From DATCLS01 sp035296625 (lineage in GTDB: Bacteria > Actinomycetota > Acidimicrobiia > Acidimicrobiales > VFJN01): a stretch of DNA of 64,000 bases. The notes beneath the pieces were generated by a model. That model saw only the letters and a list, made by a program, of their open reading frames with translations. It searched no databases and was not told where the DNA came from. Every line of letters starts with the position of its first letter. The stretch's first letter is position 1. Location: the NCBI GenBank assembly GCA_035296625.1, contig DATHAO010000067.1:28331-92330 (forward strand), written 5' to 3'. Positions 7,408 to 15,312 of this stretch are shown piece by piece. Position numbers and translations under genes: made by a program.

Positions 7408-8438
7408 GCCGGGCGCCCGCCGGCCGCCGGGTGCTCACCGGCCGCCGGGCGCACGACCCGGTCTTCGGTCACGATCGCCGTGACGAGGTCGGCGGGCGTG
7501 ACGTCGAACGCCGGGTTGACCGCACGGGCGCCGGGCGGGGCGATGCGCCGGCCGGCCACGGCGAGCACCTCGTCGTCGCCCCGGTCCTCGATCTCGATGG
7601 ACGCGCCGTCGGGAGTGCCGGGGTCGAGCGTCGACTCGGGCGCCGCAACGACGAACGGAGTGCCGGCTCGAGCCGCGGCGAGGGCCAGCGGATACGTGCC
7701 GACCTTGTTCGCCACGTCGCCGTTGGCCGCCACCCGGTCGGCGCCCACGACGACGGCGTCGACCAGGCCGCGGGCGATCAGCGAGGGGCCGGCACCGTCG
7801 ATGACGACGCGGTAGTCGACGCCGAGCTGGTCGAGCTCCCAGGCGGTGAGGCGGGTGCCTTGCAGCAGCGGCCGGGTCTCGTCCGTGTAGACGCGGGCGA
7901 CGGCACCCCGCGTGTGCAGCGTGCGGACGACGCCGAGCGCGGTGCCCCAGTCGACGCACGCCAGCGCCCCGGCGTTGCAATGGGTGTGGAGGCGGAGCCC
8001 GCCGTCGACCCGCTCGGCGCACAGCTCGGTGAGCAGGTCGGCGCCCCGCTCGCCCATGGCGCGGTTGGCGGCGACGTCCTCGTCGAGCACCGTCCGGGCC
8101 GCCCGCTCGACGCCGGACTCGCCCTCGCCGATCCGGGCGACGGCCCGGTCGACCCCCCACGCCAGGTTCACCGCCGTGGGGCGGGCGTGGCGGAGGGCCT
8201 CGACGGCCTCAGCCAGCTGCGCCTGCCCCCACCCGTCGCGCCGGGCCTGGCGCACGGCGAGCAGCACGCCGAGGGCACCGGCGGCCCCGAGCGCCGGGGC
8301 GCCACGGACGGCCAGGCGGCGGATGGCGTCGACGAGCTCGTCGACCTCGGTCAGACGCAGCAATCGCACCTCGTGGGGCAGCAGGGTCTGGTCGACGATG
8401 ACAACGGCCCCCTCCGCTCCCCAGTCGATGGTCCTCAC
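7404..8438 (-). CDS. mtnA: Methylthioribose-1-phosphate isomerase
   Basis: MtnA converts 5-methylthioribose-1-phosphate to 5-methylthioribulose-1-phosphate in methionine salvage. It is homologous to eIF2B subunits. The family's catalytic Cys lies in THCNAGALACVDWG and the catalytic Asp in GADRVAANGDVANKVGTY. The start GTG at 8438 gives 344 aa beginning VRTIDWG. It is favoured because a TAGAGT hexamer ends 7 bases upstream, although the frame stays open to 8546. No other classic salvage genes (mtnB, mtnC, mtnD, mtnK) lie in the window. The only coupled partner is the aldolase-dehydrogenase fusion. Confidence 0.93.
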   Translation of the reverse strand: MRTIDWGAEGAVVIVDQTLLPHEVRLLRLTEVDELVDAIRRLAVRGAPALGAAGALGVLLAVRQARRDGWGQAQLAEAVEALRHARPTAVNLAWGVDRAVARIGEGESGVERAARTVLDEDVAANRAMGERGADLLTELCAERVDGGLRLHTHCNAGALACVDWGTALGVVRTLHTRGAVARVYTDETRPLLQGTRLTAWELDQLGVDYRVVIDGAGPSLIARGLVDAVVVGADRVAANGDVANKVGTYPLALAAARAGTPFVVAAPESTLDPGTPDGASIEIEDRGDDEVLAVAGRRIAPPGARAVNPAFDVTPADLVTAIVTEDRVVRPAAGEHPAAGGRPA

Positions 8439-8445
8439 GTCCGCC

Positions 8446-8451
8446 ACTCTA
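8446..8451 (-). promoter_or_regulatory. -10 element of mtnA (TAGAGT), leaderless type
   Basis: TAGAGT ends 7 bases before the GTG at 8438. The same arrangement is seen at other unit-starting genes here, and it decides between several possible in-frame GTG starts. Confidence 0.5.
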
Positions 8452-8524
8452 TGGACCCCGCGGCCCGTGACCCCCTGCGCCCGCGTCCCTGCGTTCGCAC
8501 GTCGTGCGTCGGTGCGTCCGCCGG

Positions 8525-8578
8525 TTTGCACGGATCTCGTCGTCATGACACGTCGTCATGGCACGGAAACGGTGCAAA
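8525..8578. promoter_or_regulatory. Nested inverted repeats upstream of mtnA
   Basis: The 181-bp gap between priA and mtnA contains an outer dyad TTTGCAC (8525-8531) with GTGCAAA (8572-8578). Inside it are a 13-bp direct repeat, CGTCGTCATGRCA, at 8538-8550 and 8551-8563, and an inner dyad CATGAC/GTCATG. The elements lie 75-130 bp before the proposed start, so they could bind a regulator of mtnA. No regulator gene is adjacent. Confidence 0.4.
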
Positions 8579-8619
8579 GAAGGGCATGGAGCCAGCGGCG
8601 GTCCCGACGACAGGACGCG

Positions 8620-10551
8620 TCAGATGCGGGGCGGGTCGACCGCGACGCGCAGGCGGCCCGCGGGACGGGGCACCGCGGCCAGAGCGCCGCACAGGGTTCG
8701 GTGATCGGGTGCCCGCACGAGCCAGCGCCCGTCCGCCGGGCCGATCACCTCGACCTCCGCCGGCGGCCCCTCGTCGCCGGCACGTTGCGGCGGGCGGCCC
8801 GGCATCTCGGCCGTGGCGGGCCGGCCAGGATCGACGGTCAGGGCCTGCGGGGCCGTCCCCCGGCGGCCGGCAAGAGCGTCGGCCGACGCCTGCGACGCCG
8901 GCGACGGCGAGGCAAGCACGGGGTGCACGGGGTCCGGGAGACGGGCGGCGAGGGCGGCGACGAAGTCGGGGGCGGCGGCGCCCGAGATCTCGGCCATGGC
9001 CGTCACCGGCGGGAAGCGCAGCAGCTCCCGTCGCTCGGCCTCCGCGTCGCTCACCCGTGTCGGGTCGCCGTGCAGGGCGGCCTGCACGACCTCGTGCCCC
9101 GGCACGTGGGTCTGGATCAGCAGCCGGCCGCCGCCGGACCGGCCCCCGACCAGGCGGGCGGCCCGTGCGACCAGCGCGAGGGCCTGCTCGGCGGCCCGGT
9201 AGCGCGGGGCGAGCAGCTCCTGGTCGATGTCGAGGAACGCCACGACGTCGGCCCGGGCGATCTGGTGCAGCGTGGCCTCCGTGCCCACCACCACCCGCGT
9301 CCGTGGCGCCTCGCCGACCGGCCGGGCGCCCGTCACCTCGTCGACCGGCTCGCCCACCAGGGCGGCGATCTCGTCGCGCACCCGCGCCACGCCCTGGCGC
9401 AGAGCCCGCAGCTTCGTGCCCCCGCAGTGCAGGCACACGATCGGCCGGGTGGCGCCGCACCGGCCGCATGCCAGCTCGTCGCCGGGCTGCGTCACGTTGG
9501 CGTCGCAGCGCTCGCAGCGGACCAGCTCCCGACACGTGGCGCACGCCAGCAGCCGGGCCCGGCCGGTCCGGTTGAGCACGCACAGCACCCGGCGGTCGCT
9601 GCGCAGCACCCGCACGAGCGCCTCGGGCAGCAGGCCGGTGCGCGGGTCCTCGCGGTGCATGTCGACGATGTCGACGACCGGCCAGCCGCGGCGCTCGACG
9701 GCACGGTCGGGCCTGAGCAGCGATCCCCAGGCGAGCGCCTCGAGCGACGGGCACGGGGAGGTGAGCACGCACGGGACGCGGGCCCGCCGGGCGCGCTCGG
9801 CGGCCACGTCGCGGGCGTGCCACGTCGGCGCCTGCTCCTGCTGGTGCGATTCGTCGTGCTCGTCGACGATCACGACGGCGGCCAGGTCGCCGACGGGCGC
9901 CCAGGCGGCCGCCCTGGTGCCCACGACGGTGGCGCCGGCGGCGCCGAGCGCCCAGTCTGCCGGGTGCTCTGCGACGGGCACGCCCCCGGCCCGCAACCGG
10001 CCGGCGACGTGGTGGGCCAGCGCAAGCGTCGGGCAGAGCACGAGCGCGTTGCCTCGTGCTGCGGCGGCCAGCGCGATCGGCGACGGGTCGGTGGCGGGCG
10101 GCAGACGCACGACGGCCCGCCCGGCGTCCAGCGCCCGCTCGGCCAGCCTCGGCCCCGTCGCCGCACGCCCGTGCCGGTCGCCGGCGGTCCCCTGGGCCGC
10201 AGCGGGGAGGGACTGGACGTTCCGCTCCGGCGAGGCGGTCCGCAGGAACGACGCCGGGCGACCGGCCCAGCGCCAGGCCGCCCAGTCGGCCAACTCGAGC
10301 AGATCCGGCGTCGGCCCGCGACCCGACAGCTTGGCTAGGGGCCGCAGCGCCACGCCGGCGGGCGGCTCGACGCCGACGGCCGTGACCCAGCCGCCCACCC
10401 GCCGCCCGGCCAGTGCGATGCGGACGCGGTCGCCCACGCGCACCTGGTCCCCAACGGCCTCGGGGACCAGGTAGTCGAAGCTCTTGGCGATGGCGGGCTC
10501 GTCGGGCAGGACCCGGACGACCCGCGGCGCGTCGGGAGCGGAGGCCGTCAT
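8620..10551 (-). CDS. priA: PriA-like primosomal protein N' lacking helicase ATPase motifs
   Basis: PriA restarts stalled replication forks. This 643-aa protein keeps the N-terminal 3'-DNA-binding domain (RVLPDEPAIAKSFDYLVP, then GDRVRIALAGRRVGGWV) and the paired zinc-binding Cys clusters (CATCRELVRCERC and CGRCGATRPIVCLHC). The Walker A site is gone: where E. coli PriA has GxTGSGKT, this protein reads LPPATDPSPIAL. The DEEH box reads VDEHD. This matches the actinobacterial 'probable PriA' group, thought to have no helicase activity and to act structurally. It lies downstream of metK with a 55-bp gap. Confidence 0.92.
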   Translation of the reverse strand: MTASAPDAPRVVRVLPDEPAIAKSFDYLVPEAVGDQVRVGDRVRIALAGRRVGGWVTAVGVEPPAGVALRPLAKLSGRGPTPDLLELADWAAWRWAGRPASFLRTASPERNVQSLPAAAQGTAGDRHGRAATGPRLAERALDAGRAVVRLPPATDPSPIALAAAARGNALVLCPTLALAHHVAGRLRAGGVPVAEHPADWALGAAGATVVGTRAAAWAPVGDLAAVVIVDEHDESHQQEQAPTWHARDVAAERARRARVPCVLTSPCPSLEALAWGSLLRPDRAVERRGWPVVDIVDMHREDPRTGLLPEALVRVLRSDRRVLCVLNRTGRARLLACATCRELVRCERCDANVTQPGDELACGRCGATRPIVCLHCGGTKLRALRQGVARVRDEIAALVGEPVDEVTGARPVGEAPRTRVVVGTEATLHQIARADVVAFLDIDQELLAPRYRAAEQALALVARAARLVGGRSGGGRLLIQTHVPGHEVVQAALHGDPTRVSDAEAERRELLRFPPVTAMAEISGAAAPDFVAALAARLPDPVHPVLASPSPASQASADALAGRRGTAPQALTVDPGRPATAEMPGRPPQRAGDEGPPAEVEVIGPADGRWLVRAPDHRTLCGALAAVPRPAGRLRVAVDPPRI

Positions 10552-10559
10552 GTCGCCGA

Positions 10560-10575
10560 AGAGGTTGCCACCTCT
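10560..10575 (-). other. Small inverted repeat in the metK-priA gap
   Basis: AGAGGT-GGCA-ACCTCT (6-bp stem, 4-base loop, minus strand) lies 8 bases before the priA ATG. It has no T tract. It could sequester or present the AGAGG-type ribosome-binding sequence within it. Confidence 0.35.
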
Positions 10576-10606
10576 CCGCGGCGACGGCGCGCGCCCGGTG
10601 CGACGA

Positions 10607-11797
10607 TCAGAGGCCGAGGGCGCTCTTGAGGTCGTCGACCCGGGTCGTCTGCTCCCAGCTCAGCTCCTTGTCGTCACGACCGAAGTGACCGTAGGCGGCG
10701 GTCTTCTGGTAGATCGGCCGGCGCAGGTCGAGGTCGCGGATGATGGCGGCCGGGCGGAGGTCGAAGATCTCCTTCACGGCCTGGGTGATCTTGGCGGCGT
10801 CCGCGATCTCGGTGCCGAACGTGTCGACGAGGATCGACACGGGCCGCGACACGCCGATGGCGTAGGCGACCTGCACCTCGCAGCGCTTGGCGGCACCGGA
10901 GGCCACGACGTTCTTCGCCACCCAGCGGGCGGCGTAGGCGGCGGAGCGGTCGACCTTGGACGGGTCCTTTCCCGAGAACGCACCGCCGCCGTGGCGGGCG
11001 GCGCCGCCGTAGGTGTCGACGATGATCTTGCGGCCGGTCAGGCCGCAGTCGGCGTGGGGACCGCCGAGCTCGAAGCTGCCGGTCGGGTTGACGAGCACGC
11101 GGAAGTCGTCGTCGGCGAACTTGGCGGGGACGAGCGGCCGGATCACCTGCTCGATGAGGTCGGGCTTGATCAGCGTCTCGGCGTCGACACCGGGCTGGTG
11201 CTGGGTCGAGATGAGCACGGTCTTGAGCGCCGTGGGCACGCCGTCGACGTAGTCGAAGGTGACCTGCGTCTTCCCGTCGGGCCGGAGGTAGGGCAGGATG
11301 CCGGCCTTGCGGACCTCGGCCAGCCGGGCGGCGAGCCGGTGTGCCAACCAGATCGGCAGCGGCATGAGGTCGTCGGTCTCGTCGACCGCGTAGCCGAACA
11401 TCATGCCCTGGTCACCGGCGCCCTGGCTGTCGAGCTCCTCCTCGGTGACCTCGGTTCGCTTCTCGTACGCCGTGTCGACGCCCTGGGCGATGTCGGGCGA
11501 CTGCGGGTCGATCGACGTCATGACCCCGCAGGTGTTGCCGTCGAAACCGACGGACTCCCTGTCGTAGCCGATGCCCTTGATCGTCTCGCGGACGATGTTG
11601 GGAATCTCGACGTACGCGGTGGTGGTGATCTCGCCGGCGACGATCGCCAGACCGGTGGTGACCATCGTCTCGCAGGCCACGCGGGCCATCGGATCCTGCG
11701 CCAGGATCGCGTCGAGGATCGAGTCACTGATCTGGTCGGCCATCTTGTCGGGATGGCCCTCTGTGACCGATTCCGACGTGAAGGTCCACTGACTCAC
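10607..11797 (-). CDS. metK: S-adenosylmethionine synthetase
   Basis: MetK makes SAM from methionine and ATP. The 396-aa length is typical. Signatures are the N-terminal ESVTEGHPDK, GAGDQGMMFGYA (methionine/ATP loop) and GGGAFSGKDPSKVDRS (P-loop-like, catalytic Lys). The start overlaps the coaBC stop by 4 bases, so no leader is available for a SAM riboswitch. Position between coaBC and priA is the standard actinobacterial order. The product feeds the several methyltransferases nearby and the mtnA salvage route. Confidence 0.98.
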   Translation of the reverse strand: MSQWTFTSESVTEGHPDKMADQISDSILDAILAQDPMARVACETMVTTGLAIVAGEITTTAYVEIPNIVRETIKGIGYDRESVGFDGNTCGVMTSIDPQSPDIAQGVDTAYEKRTEVTEEELDSQGAGDQGMMFGYAVDETDDLMPLPIWLAHRLAARLAEVRKAGILPYLRPDGKTQVTFDYVDGVPTALKTVLISTQHQPGVDAETLIKPDLIEQVIRPLVPAKFADDDFRVLVNPTGSFELGGPHADCGLTGRKIIVDTYGGAARHGGGAFSGKDPSKVDRSAAYAARWVAKNVVASGAAKRCEVQVAYAIGVSRPVSILVDTFGTEIADAAKITQAVKEIFDLRPAAIIRDLDLRRPIYQKTAAYGHFGRDDKELSWEQTTRVDDLKSALGL

Positions 11798-12987
11798 TGC
11801 TTGGTTCTCCTCTCGAGGACGGCATTGAACACCGCGCGGGCGACGGCCCGCTTGTCGGCCAATGGCACCTCGCGCTCAGTGCCGTCGGCGTTCAGGATCA
11901 CGACGCTGTTGGTGTCGTGCTCGAATCCGGCGCCGGCGGCCGTGACGTCGTTCGCCACGAGCAGGTCGACGCGCTTGTCCACCAGCTTGCGAGCCGCATT
12001 CTGCCGCACATCGTCTGTCTCTGCTGCAAACCCGACCAGCGTCTGGCGGGGGGGCTTGTGGGCGCCGAGCCCGGCCAGGATGTCCGGCGTGGGCTCGAGC
12101 ACGATCTCTGGCACGCCGCCGGCCTTCTTGATCTTGCGGTCGGCGGACTGCACGGGCCGGAAGTCGGCGACCGCGGCCGCCATCACCACGACGTCGGCTC
12201 CCGGCGCCGCGGCTCGCACGGCGTCCTCCATCTGTGCGGCCGTCTCGACCCGCACGACGTCAGCGTGGACGGGCACGGGCAGGCCCACGGTCGTGACGAG
12301 GGTGACCTTGGCGCCCCGGGCGGCCGCTTCCTCCGCAAGGGCGTGGCCCTGCTTGCCGGAGGACCGGTTGCCGACGAAGCGCACCGGATCGATCGGCTCG
12401 CGGGTGCCGCCTGCGGTGACCAGCACGTGCAACCCCGCCAGATCGCGTTCGGCGGCGAGGACCCGCTCGACGGCGGCCACGACCGCCTCGGGCGCGGCCA
12501 GGCGGCCCTCGCCCACGTCGCCGCCGGCCAGGCGGCCCGGCTCGGGGGGCACGACGTGCACTCCCCGGCGCCGCAGCGTGGCGAGGTTGTCCTGCACGGC
12601 CGGGTGCCGCCACATCTCGGTGTGCATCGCCGGGCACACGACGACGGGCGCCTCGGTGGCGAGAAGCGTCGCGGTGAGCAGGTCGTTGGAGATGCCGGCC
12701 GCGTAGCTGCCGAGCACCCGCGCCGTGGCCGGCACGACCAGCACCAGGTCGGCCCCCTGGCCGAGCCGCGTGTGCGGGATGGGGTCGGCGTCGGCGAACA
12801 GGGAGGTGTGCACCGGCTCGGAGGCCAGGGCGGAGAACGTCGCCTCACCCACGAACCGCGTGGCCCCCCGCGTCATCACCGGCACCACGTGCGCGCCGGC
12901 GTCGACGAGCCGTCGACAGACCTCGACGGCCTTGTACGCGGCGATGCCGCCCGACACCCCCAGGACGATGCGCCGCCCGTCGATCAC
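11794..12987 (-). CDS. coaBC: Bifunctional phosphopantothenoylcysteine decarboxylase / phosphopantothenate-cysteine ligase
   Basis: CoaBC adds cysteine to 4'-phosphopantothenate and decarboxylates the product in CoA synthesis. Residues 1-190 are the FMN-dependent CoaC half, with GVSGGIAAYKA, the PHTRLGQGADL segment holding the catalytic His, and CPAMHTEMW. Residues about 195-397 are CoaB, with VTAGGTREPIDPVRFVGNRS, AAAVADFRP and the KIKK clamp. The substrate clamp reads LAGGDVGEGR, with Gly where E. coli has Cys (ACGD). The start is GTG 12987, 11 bases after the rpoZ stop, so it is co-transcribed with rpoZ and overlaps metK. Confidence 0.97.
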   Translation of the reverse strand: MIDGRRIVLGVSGGIAAYKAVEVCRRLVDAGAHVVPVMTRGATRFVGEATFSALASEPVHTSLFADADPIPHTRLGQGADLVLVVPATARVLGSYAAGISNDLLTATLLATEAPVVVCPAMHTEMWRHPAVQDNLATLRRRGVHVVPPEPGRLAGGDVGEGRLAAPEAVVAAVERVLAAERDLAGLHVLVTAGGTREPIDPVRFVGNRSSGKQGHALAEEAAARGAKVTLVTTVGLPVPVHADVVRVETAAQMEDAVRAAAPGADVVVMAAAVADFRPVQSADRKIKKAGGVPEIVLEPTPDILAGLGAHKPPRQTLVGFAAETDDVRQNAARKLVDKRVDLLVANDVTAAGAGFEHDTNSVVILNADGTEREVPLADKRAVARAVFNAVLERRTKQ

Positions 12988-12998
12988 CCGGAGGCCCG

Positions 12999-13325
12999 CT
13001 ACGAGCTGGCGGGGCTGTCGGCACCGGGGGCGCCGTCGCCCTCGGTGGCGGACGACCCCTCGCCCTCGCCGGCGGCCGCGTCGACGGCGACCGGGACGAT
13101 CTTGTCGCCCGCGATCTCCTCGAAGGCGATCGAGAGCGGCTTGCGCGCCACGGAGGTGACCTGCGGGGGCACGATCGCCCCGAGGCCCTCACCCAGCTGG
13201 TTGAAATATGCGTTGATCTGGCGGGCACGCATCGAGCTGAGGGTGACGAGCGAGAACTTCGACCCGGCCCGACCGAGCAGGTCCTCGATCGACGGGTTCA
13301 TCATGGTGTCTTGGCGCGTGGCCAT
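12999..13325 (-). CDS. rpoZ: RNA polymerase omega subunit
   Basis: Omega helps assemble beta' into RNA polymerase. The ATG at 13325 gives 108 aa starting MATRQDTMMNP. It has the core IEDLLGRAGSKFSLVTLSSMRARQIN and the later KPLSIAFEEIAGDKI. The last 30 residues are an acidic Gly/Ala/Ser tail. AGAGG lies 9 bases upstream of this ATG; the open frame continues 28 codons further but that part is leader. It heads the rpoZ-coaBC-metK operon. Confidence 0.95.
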   Translation of the reverse strand: MATRQDTMMNPSIEDLLGRAGSKFSLVTLSSMRARQINAYFNQLGEGLGAIVPPQVTSVARKPLSIAFEEIAGDKIVPVAVDAAAGEGEGSSATEGDGAPGADSPASS

Positions 13326-13371
13326 GCGACGGGGACCTCTGAGCTGGTGATCCGGACCGAGTAGACGTGCC

Positions 13372-13377
13372 AGGGTA
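13372..13377 (-). promoter_or_regulatory. Candidate -10 (TACCCT) for rpoZ
   Basis: TACCCT is preceded, 19 bases upstream, by TTCACC (13397-13402), a weak -35 match. The predicted transcript would have a leader of about 40 bases that includes the AGAGG ribosome-binding site. Confidence 0.4.
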
Positions 13378-13435
13378 ACGCCTCGCACCGGCCGCGGGTG
13401 AATCCCCACCGCCGCCGGCCGTGGTCAGGCCGGGA

Positions 13436-13969
13436 TCACCACGTGCGCAGCGTCGCCGCGTGGACGACCTGGGCGGCGATCTCGTCGGCCGGCAGCCGGC
13501 CCGAGTCGAGCACGAGGTCGTAGATCGACAGGTCGGTCATGTCGATCCCGTAGAGCGCCAGGTAGCGCTCACGCTCGACCCGCTGCCGCTCGAGGTTCTC
13601 GGCGGCGGCCTGCTCGACGGACTTGTCCTCCCGGTCCGCCACCCTCTGGGCCCGCACCTCCGGTGCGCAGTCGACCCAGGTGGTGACGGCCGGGAGCCGG
13701 TCGGTGTGGGCGATCCACCCGGCGAGCCGCGACTCGATGACCACGTCGCCCTTGCGGGCCCGAGCGGCGAGCCGGCTGTCGAGCTCGACGTCGACCTCGG
13801 GGTGCTCGGCGACGTAGACGCCGAAGACCGGCAGGGTCATCTCACGCTCGGCGGCCATGGCCCGGAACACCTCGCCCCCCGGCAGCAGCTCGAGGGCGAG
13901 CCGGCTGGCGATGCGCGCCGAAGCGGTGGTCGTCCCCGAGCCCGGTGGGCCCGAGACCGTGATCAGCAA
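13436..13969 (-). CDS. Archaeal-type (d)CMP kinase-like nucleoside monophosphate kinase
   Basis: This 177-aa P-loop kinase resembles archaeal cytidylate kinases rather than bacterial Cmk or Gmk. Features are MLITVSGPPGSGTTTASARI (P-loop with the GSGTTT form), GGEVFRAMAAEREMTL, VVIESRLAGWIAH, the Arg-rich lid VRAQRVADREDKSV and YGIDMTDLSIYDLVLDSG. The predicted reaction is phosphorylation of CMP/dCMP by ATP. The start is TTG 13969, 21 bases after the mihF stop. It occupies the slot between mihF and rpoZ where actinobacteria normally carry guanylate kinase (gmk). GMP as substrate cannot be excluded from sequence alone. Confidence 0.82.
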   Translation of the reverse strand: MLITVSGPPGSGTTTASARIASRLALELLPGGEVFRAMAAEREMTLPVFGVYVAEHPEVDVELDSRLAARARKGDVVIESRLAGWIAHTDRLPAVTTWVDCAPEVRAQRVADREDKSVEQAAAENLERQRVERERYLALYGIDMTDLSIYDLVLDSGRLPADEIAAQVVHAATLRTW

Positions 13970-13990
13970 GCGACGGTGCTGGGAGCAGGA

Positions 13991-14308
13991 TCAGCCCGAG
14001 AAGGCTTCGAGCAGGCTCTTGCGCTGCTGGTCGCCCAGGCCTCGGACCCGGCGGGTGTCGGCGATGCCGATGTCTTCCATCGCCCGGCGAGCACGGACCT
14101 TGCCCACGCCCGGGAGCGACTCGAGTACGGCGAGCACCTTCATCTTGCCGACCGTGTCGTTGGCGTCGGCCTGATCGAGGAGCTCCTTCAGGGTCAACGA
14201 CCCCATCTTGAGCTTCTCCTTGAGCTCGGCTCGTGCGCGACGAGCCTCCGCCGCCTTGGCGAGGGCTGCTTCACGCTGCTCAGGAGTCAGTTGAGGAGGC
14301 TGCGGCAT
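13991..14308 (-). CDS. mihF: Actinobacterial integration host factor mIHF
   Basis: mIHF is a nucleoid-associated, DNA-bending protein of actinobacteria. The ATG at 14308 gives 105 aa, the family's usual size. A basic N-terminal helix (QREAALAKAAEARRARAELKEK) precedes an H2TH-type DNA-binding region. This has KVLAVLESLPGVGKVRARRAMEDIGI, whose LPGVGKVRA loop is the helix-hairpin-helix element, and RRVRGLGDQQRKSLLEAF. A TAAGGT hexamer ends 8 bases before the ATG, so the transcript is probably leaderless. It lies between pyrF and the kinase gene, as in other actinobacteria. Confidence 0.96.
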   Translation of the reverse strand: MPQPPQLTPEQREAALAKAAEARRARAELKEKLKMGSLTLKELLDQADANDTVGKMKVLAVLESLPGVGKVRARRAMEDIGIADTRRVRGLGDQQRKSLLEAFSG

Positions 14309-14316
14309 AGGCGCGC

Positions 14317-14322
14317 ACCTTA
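14317..14322 (-). promoter_or_regulatory. -10 element of mihF (TAAGGT), leaderless type
   Basis: TAAGGT ends 8 bases before the mihF ATG in the 142-bp gap after pyrF. There is no Shine-Dalgarno sequence, and the -35 region is weak. Confidence 0.55.
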
Positions 14323-14450
14323 GACCAGACGAGCCCCCGCACTGCGACACCACCGCGGCGAAAACCCCTGGGACGTGGACTTCCGTACCGCGAAGAGCCT
14401 CGGACGGTGGTTCGGAGAGCACGATCCGCGCTCTGGCGTGTCGCTGCAAC

Positions 14451-15200
14451 TCAGCCGGCGGCGGCCTCCGCCACGAGCCGGCGGGCGGCATCGACCGGGT
14501 CGTCGGCCCGAGTCACGGGCCGCCCGACGACCAGCAGGTCGGCACCGGCGGCGAGCGCGTCGGCCGGCGTCGCCACCCGCGCCTGGTCGTCTGCCGGGGC
14601 CCCGGCGGGACGGATGCCGGGCGTCACGAGCACCGCCCGGGGTGCCAGCTGGCGGATGGCGGCGATGTCGGGGGCGGCGCACACGAAGCCGCCACAGCCG
14701 GCCTCGAGGCCGGCCATGACCCGCTGGTGCAACACGTGCACGTGGGCCTCGGGCTCGCTCGTCAGGACCGTGACGGCCAGGGCCACGGGCTCGGGCAGGC
14801 CGACGTCGGCCGCGCCGGCGCGCAGGCCCTCGGCGCCGGCGCGCAGCACGGCCGGTCCTCCCGCGGCGTGCAGTGTCAGGTAGCGCACGCCGAGGGCCCC
14901 GAGCACCCGGGCGGCGCGGCCCACCGTCGTGGGGATGTCGTGCAGCTTGAGATCGGCGAACACGTCGACGCCCACGTCACGCACGGAGGACACGGCGTCC
15001 GGGCCGGCGGCGCTGAACAACTCCAGGCCGACCTTGGCGGTGCCGAACCAGGGCGCGAGGAGTCGGGTCAGCCTCAGGGCGACGACGAGGTCGTCGACGT
15101 CGAGCGCCAGGGCGAAGCGGGCACGCAGGCCTTCCGGCGCCCCCTGGGCGCCGCCGGTTCCCGGGGCGTTCGCCGCGCCGTTCGCAGGGGTCCTGTCCAT
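14451..15200 (-). CDS. pyrF: Orotidine 5'-phosphate decarboxylase
   Basis: PyrF makes UMP from OMP, the last step of pyrimidine synthesis. The 249-aa protein from ATG 15200 has ALDVDDLVVALRL, KVGLELFSAAG and the catalytic DLKLHDIPTT (Asp-x-Lys-x2-Asp). These follow the E. coli-like type 1 layout rather than the longer type found in mycobacteria. GVRYLTLHAAGG and LVTPGIRPAG follow in the expected order, and LVVGRPVTRADDP binds phosphate. AGGGAG lies just upstream of the ATG. The first 30 residues are a low-complexity lead. It is the last pyr gene, 112 bases after pyrD. Confidence 0.96.
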   Translation of the reverse strand: MDRTPANGAANAPGTGGAQGAPEGLRARFALALDVDDLVVALRLTRLLAPWFGTAKVGLELFSAAGPDAVSSVRDVGVDVFADLKLHDIPTTVGRAARVLGALGVRYLTLHAAGGPAVLRAGAEGLRAGAADVGLPEPVALAVTVLTSEPEAHVHVLHQRVMAGLEAGCGGFVCAAPDIAAIRQLAPRAVLVTPGIRPAGAPADDQARVATPADALAAGADLLVVGRPVTRADDPVDAARRLVAEAAAG

Positions 15201-15312
15201 TCTGTCTCCCTCTCGTCGTCGTCCCGATCCGCCCGCTGGCCTGTCCACCGGCCCATCGCCCCGACAGCCGCCGCCCTCGCGGCCAACCGGGGCCCACTGC
15301 CGGCACGCGGCG

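Noticed and set aside
8543..9823. Minus-strand open frame inside priA
   Set aside because: It is a frame-shifted reading of priA with Arg/Pro/Ala-rich noise.
11798..11860. SAM riboswitch before metK
   Set aside because: metK overlaps coaBC by 4 bases, so there is no leader, and no riboswitch-like helices were seen.
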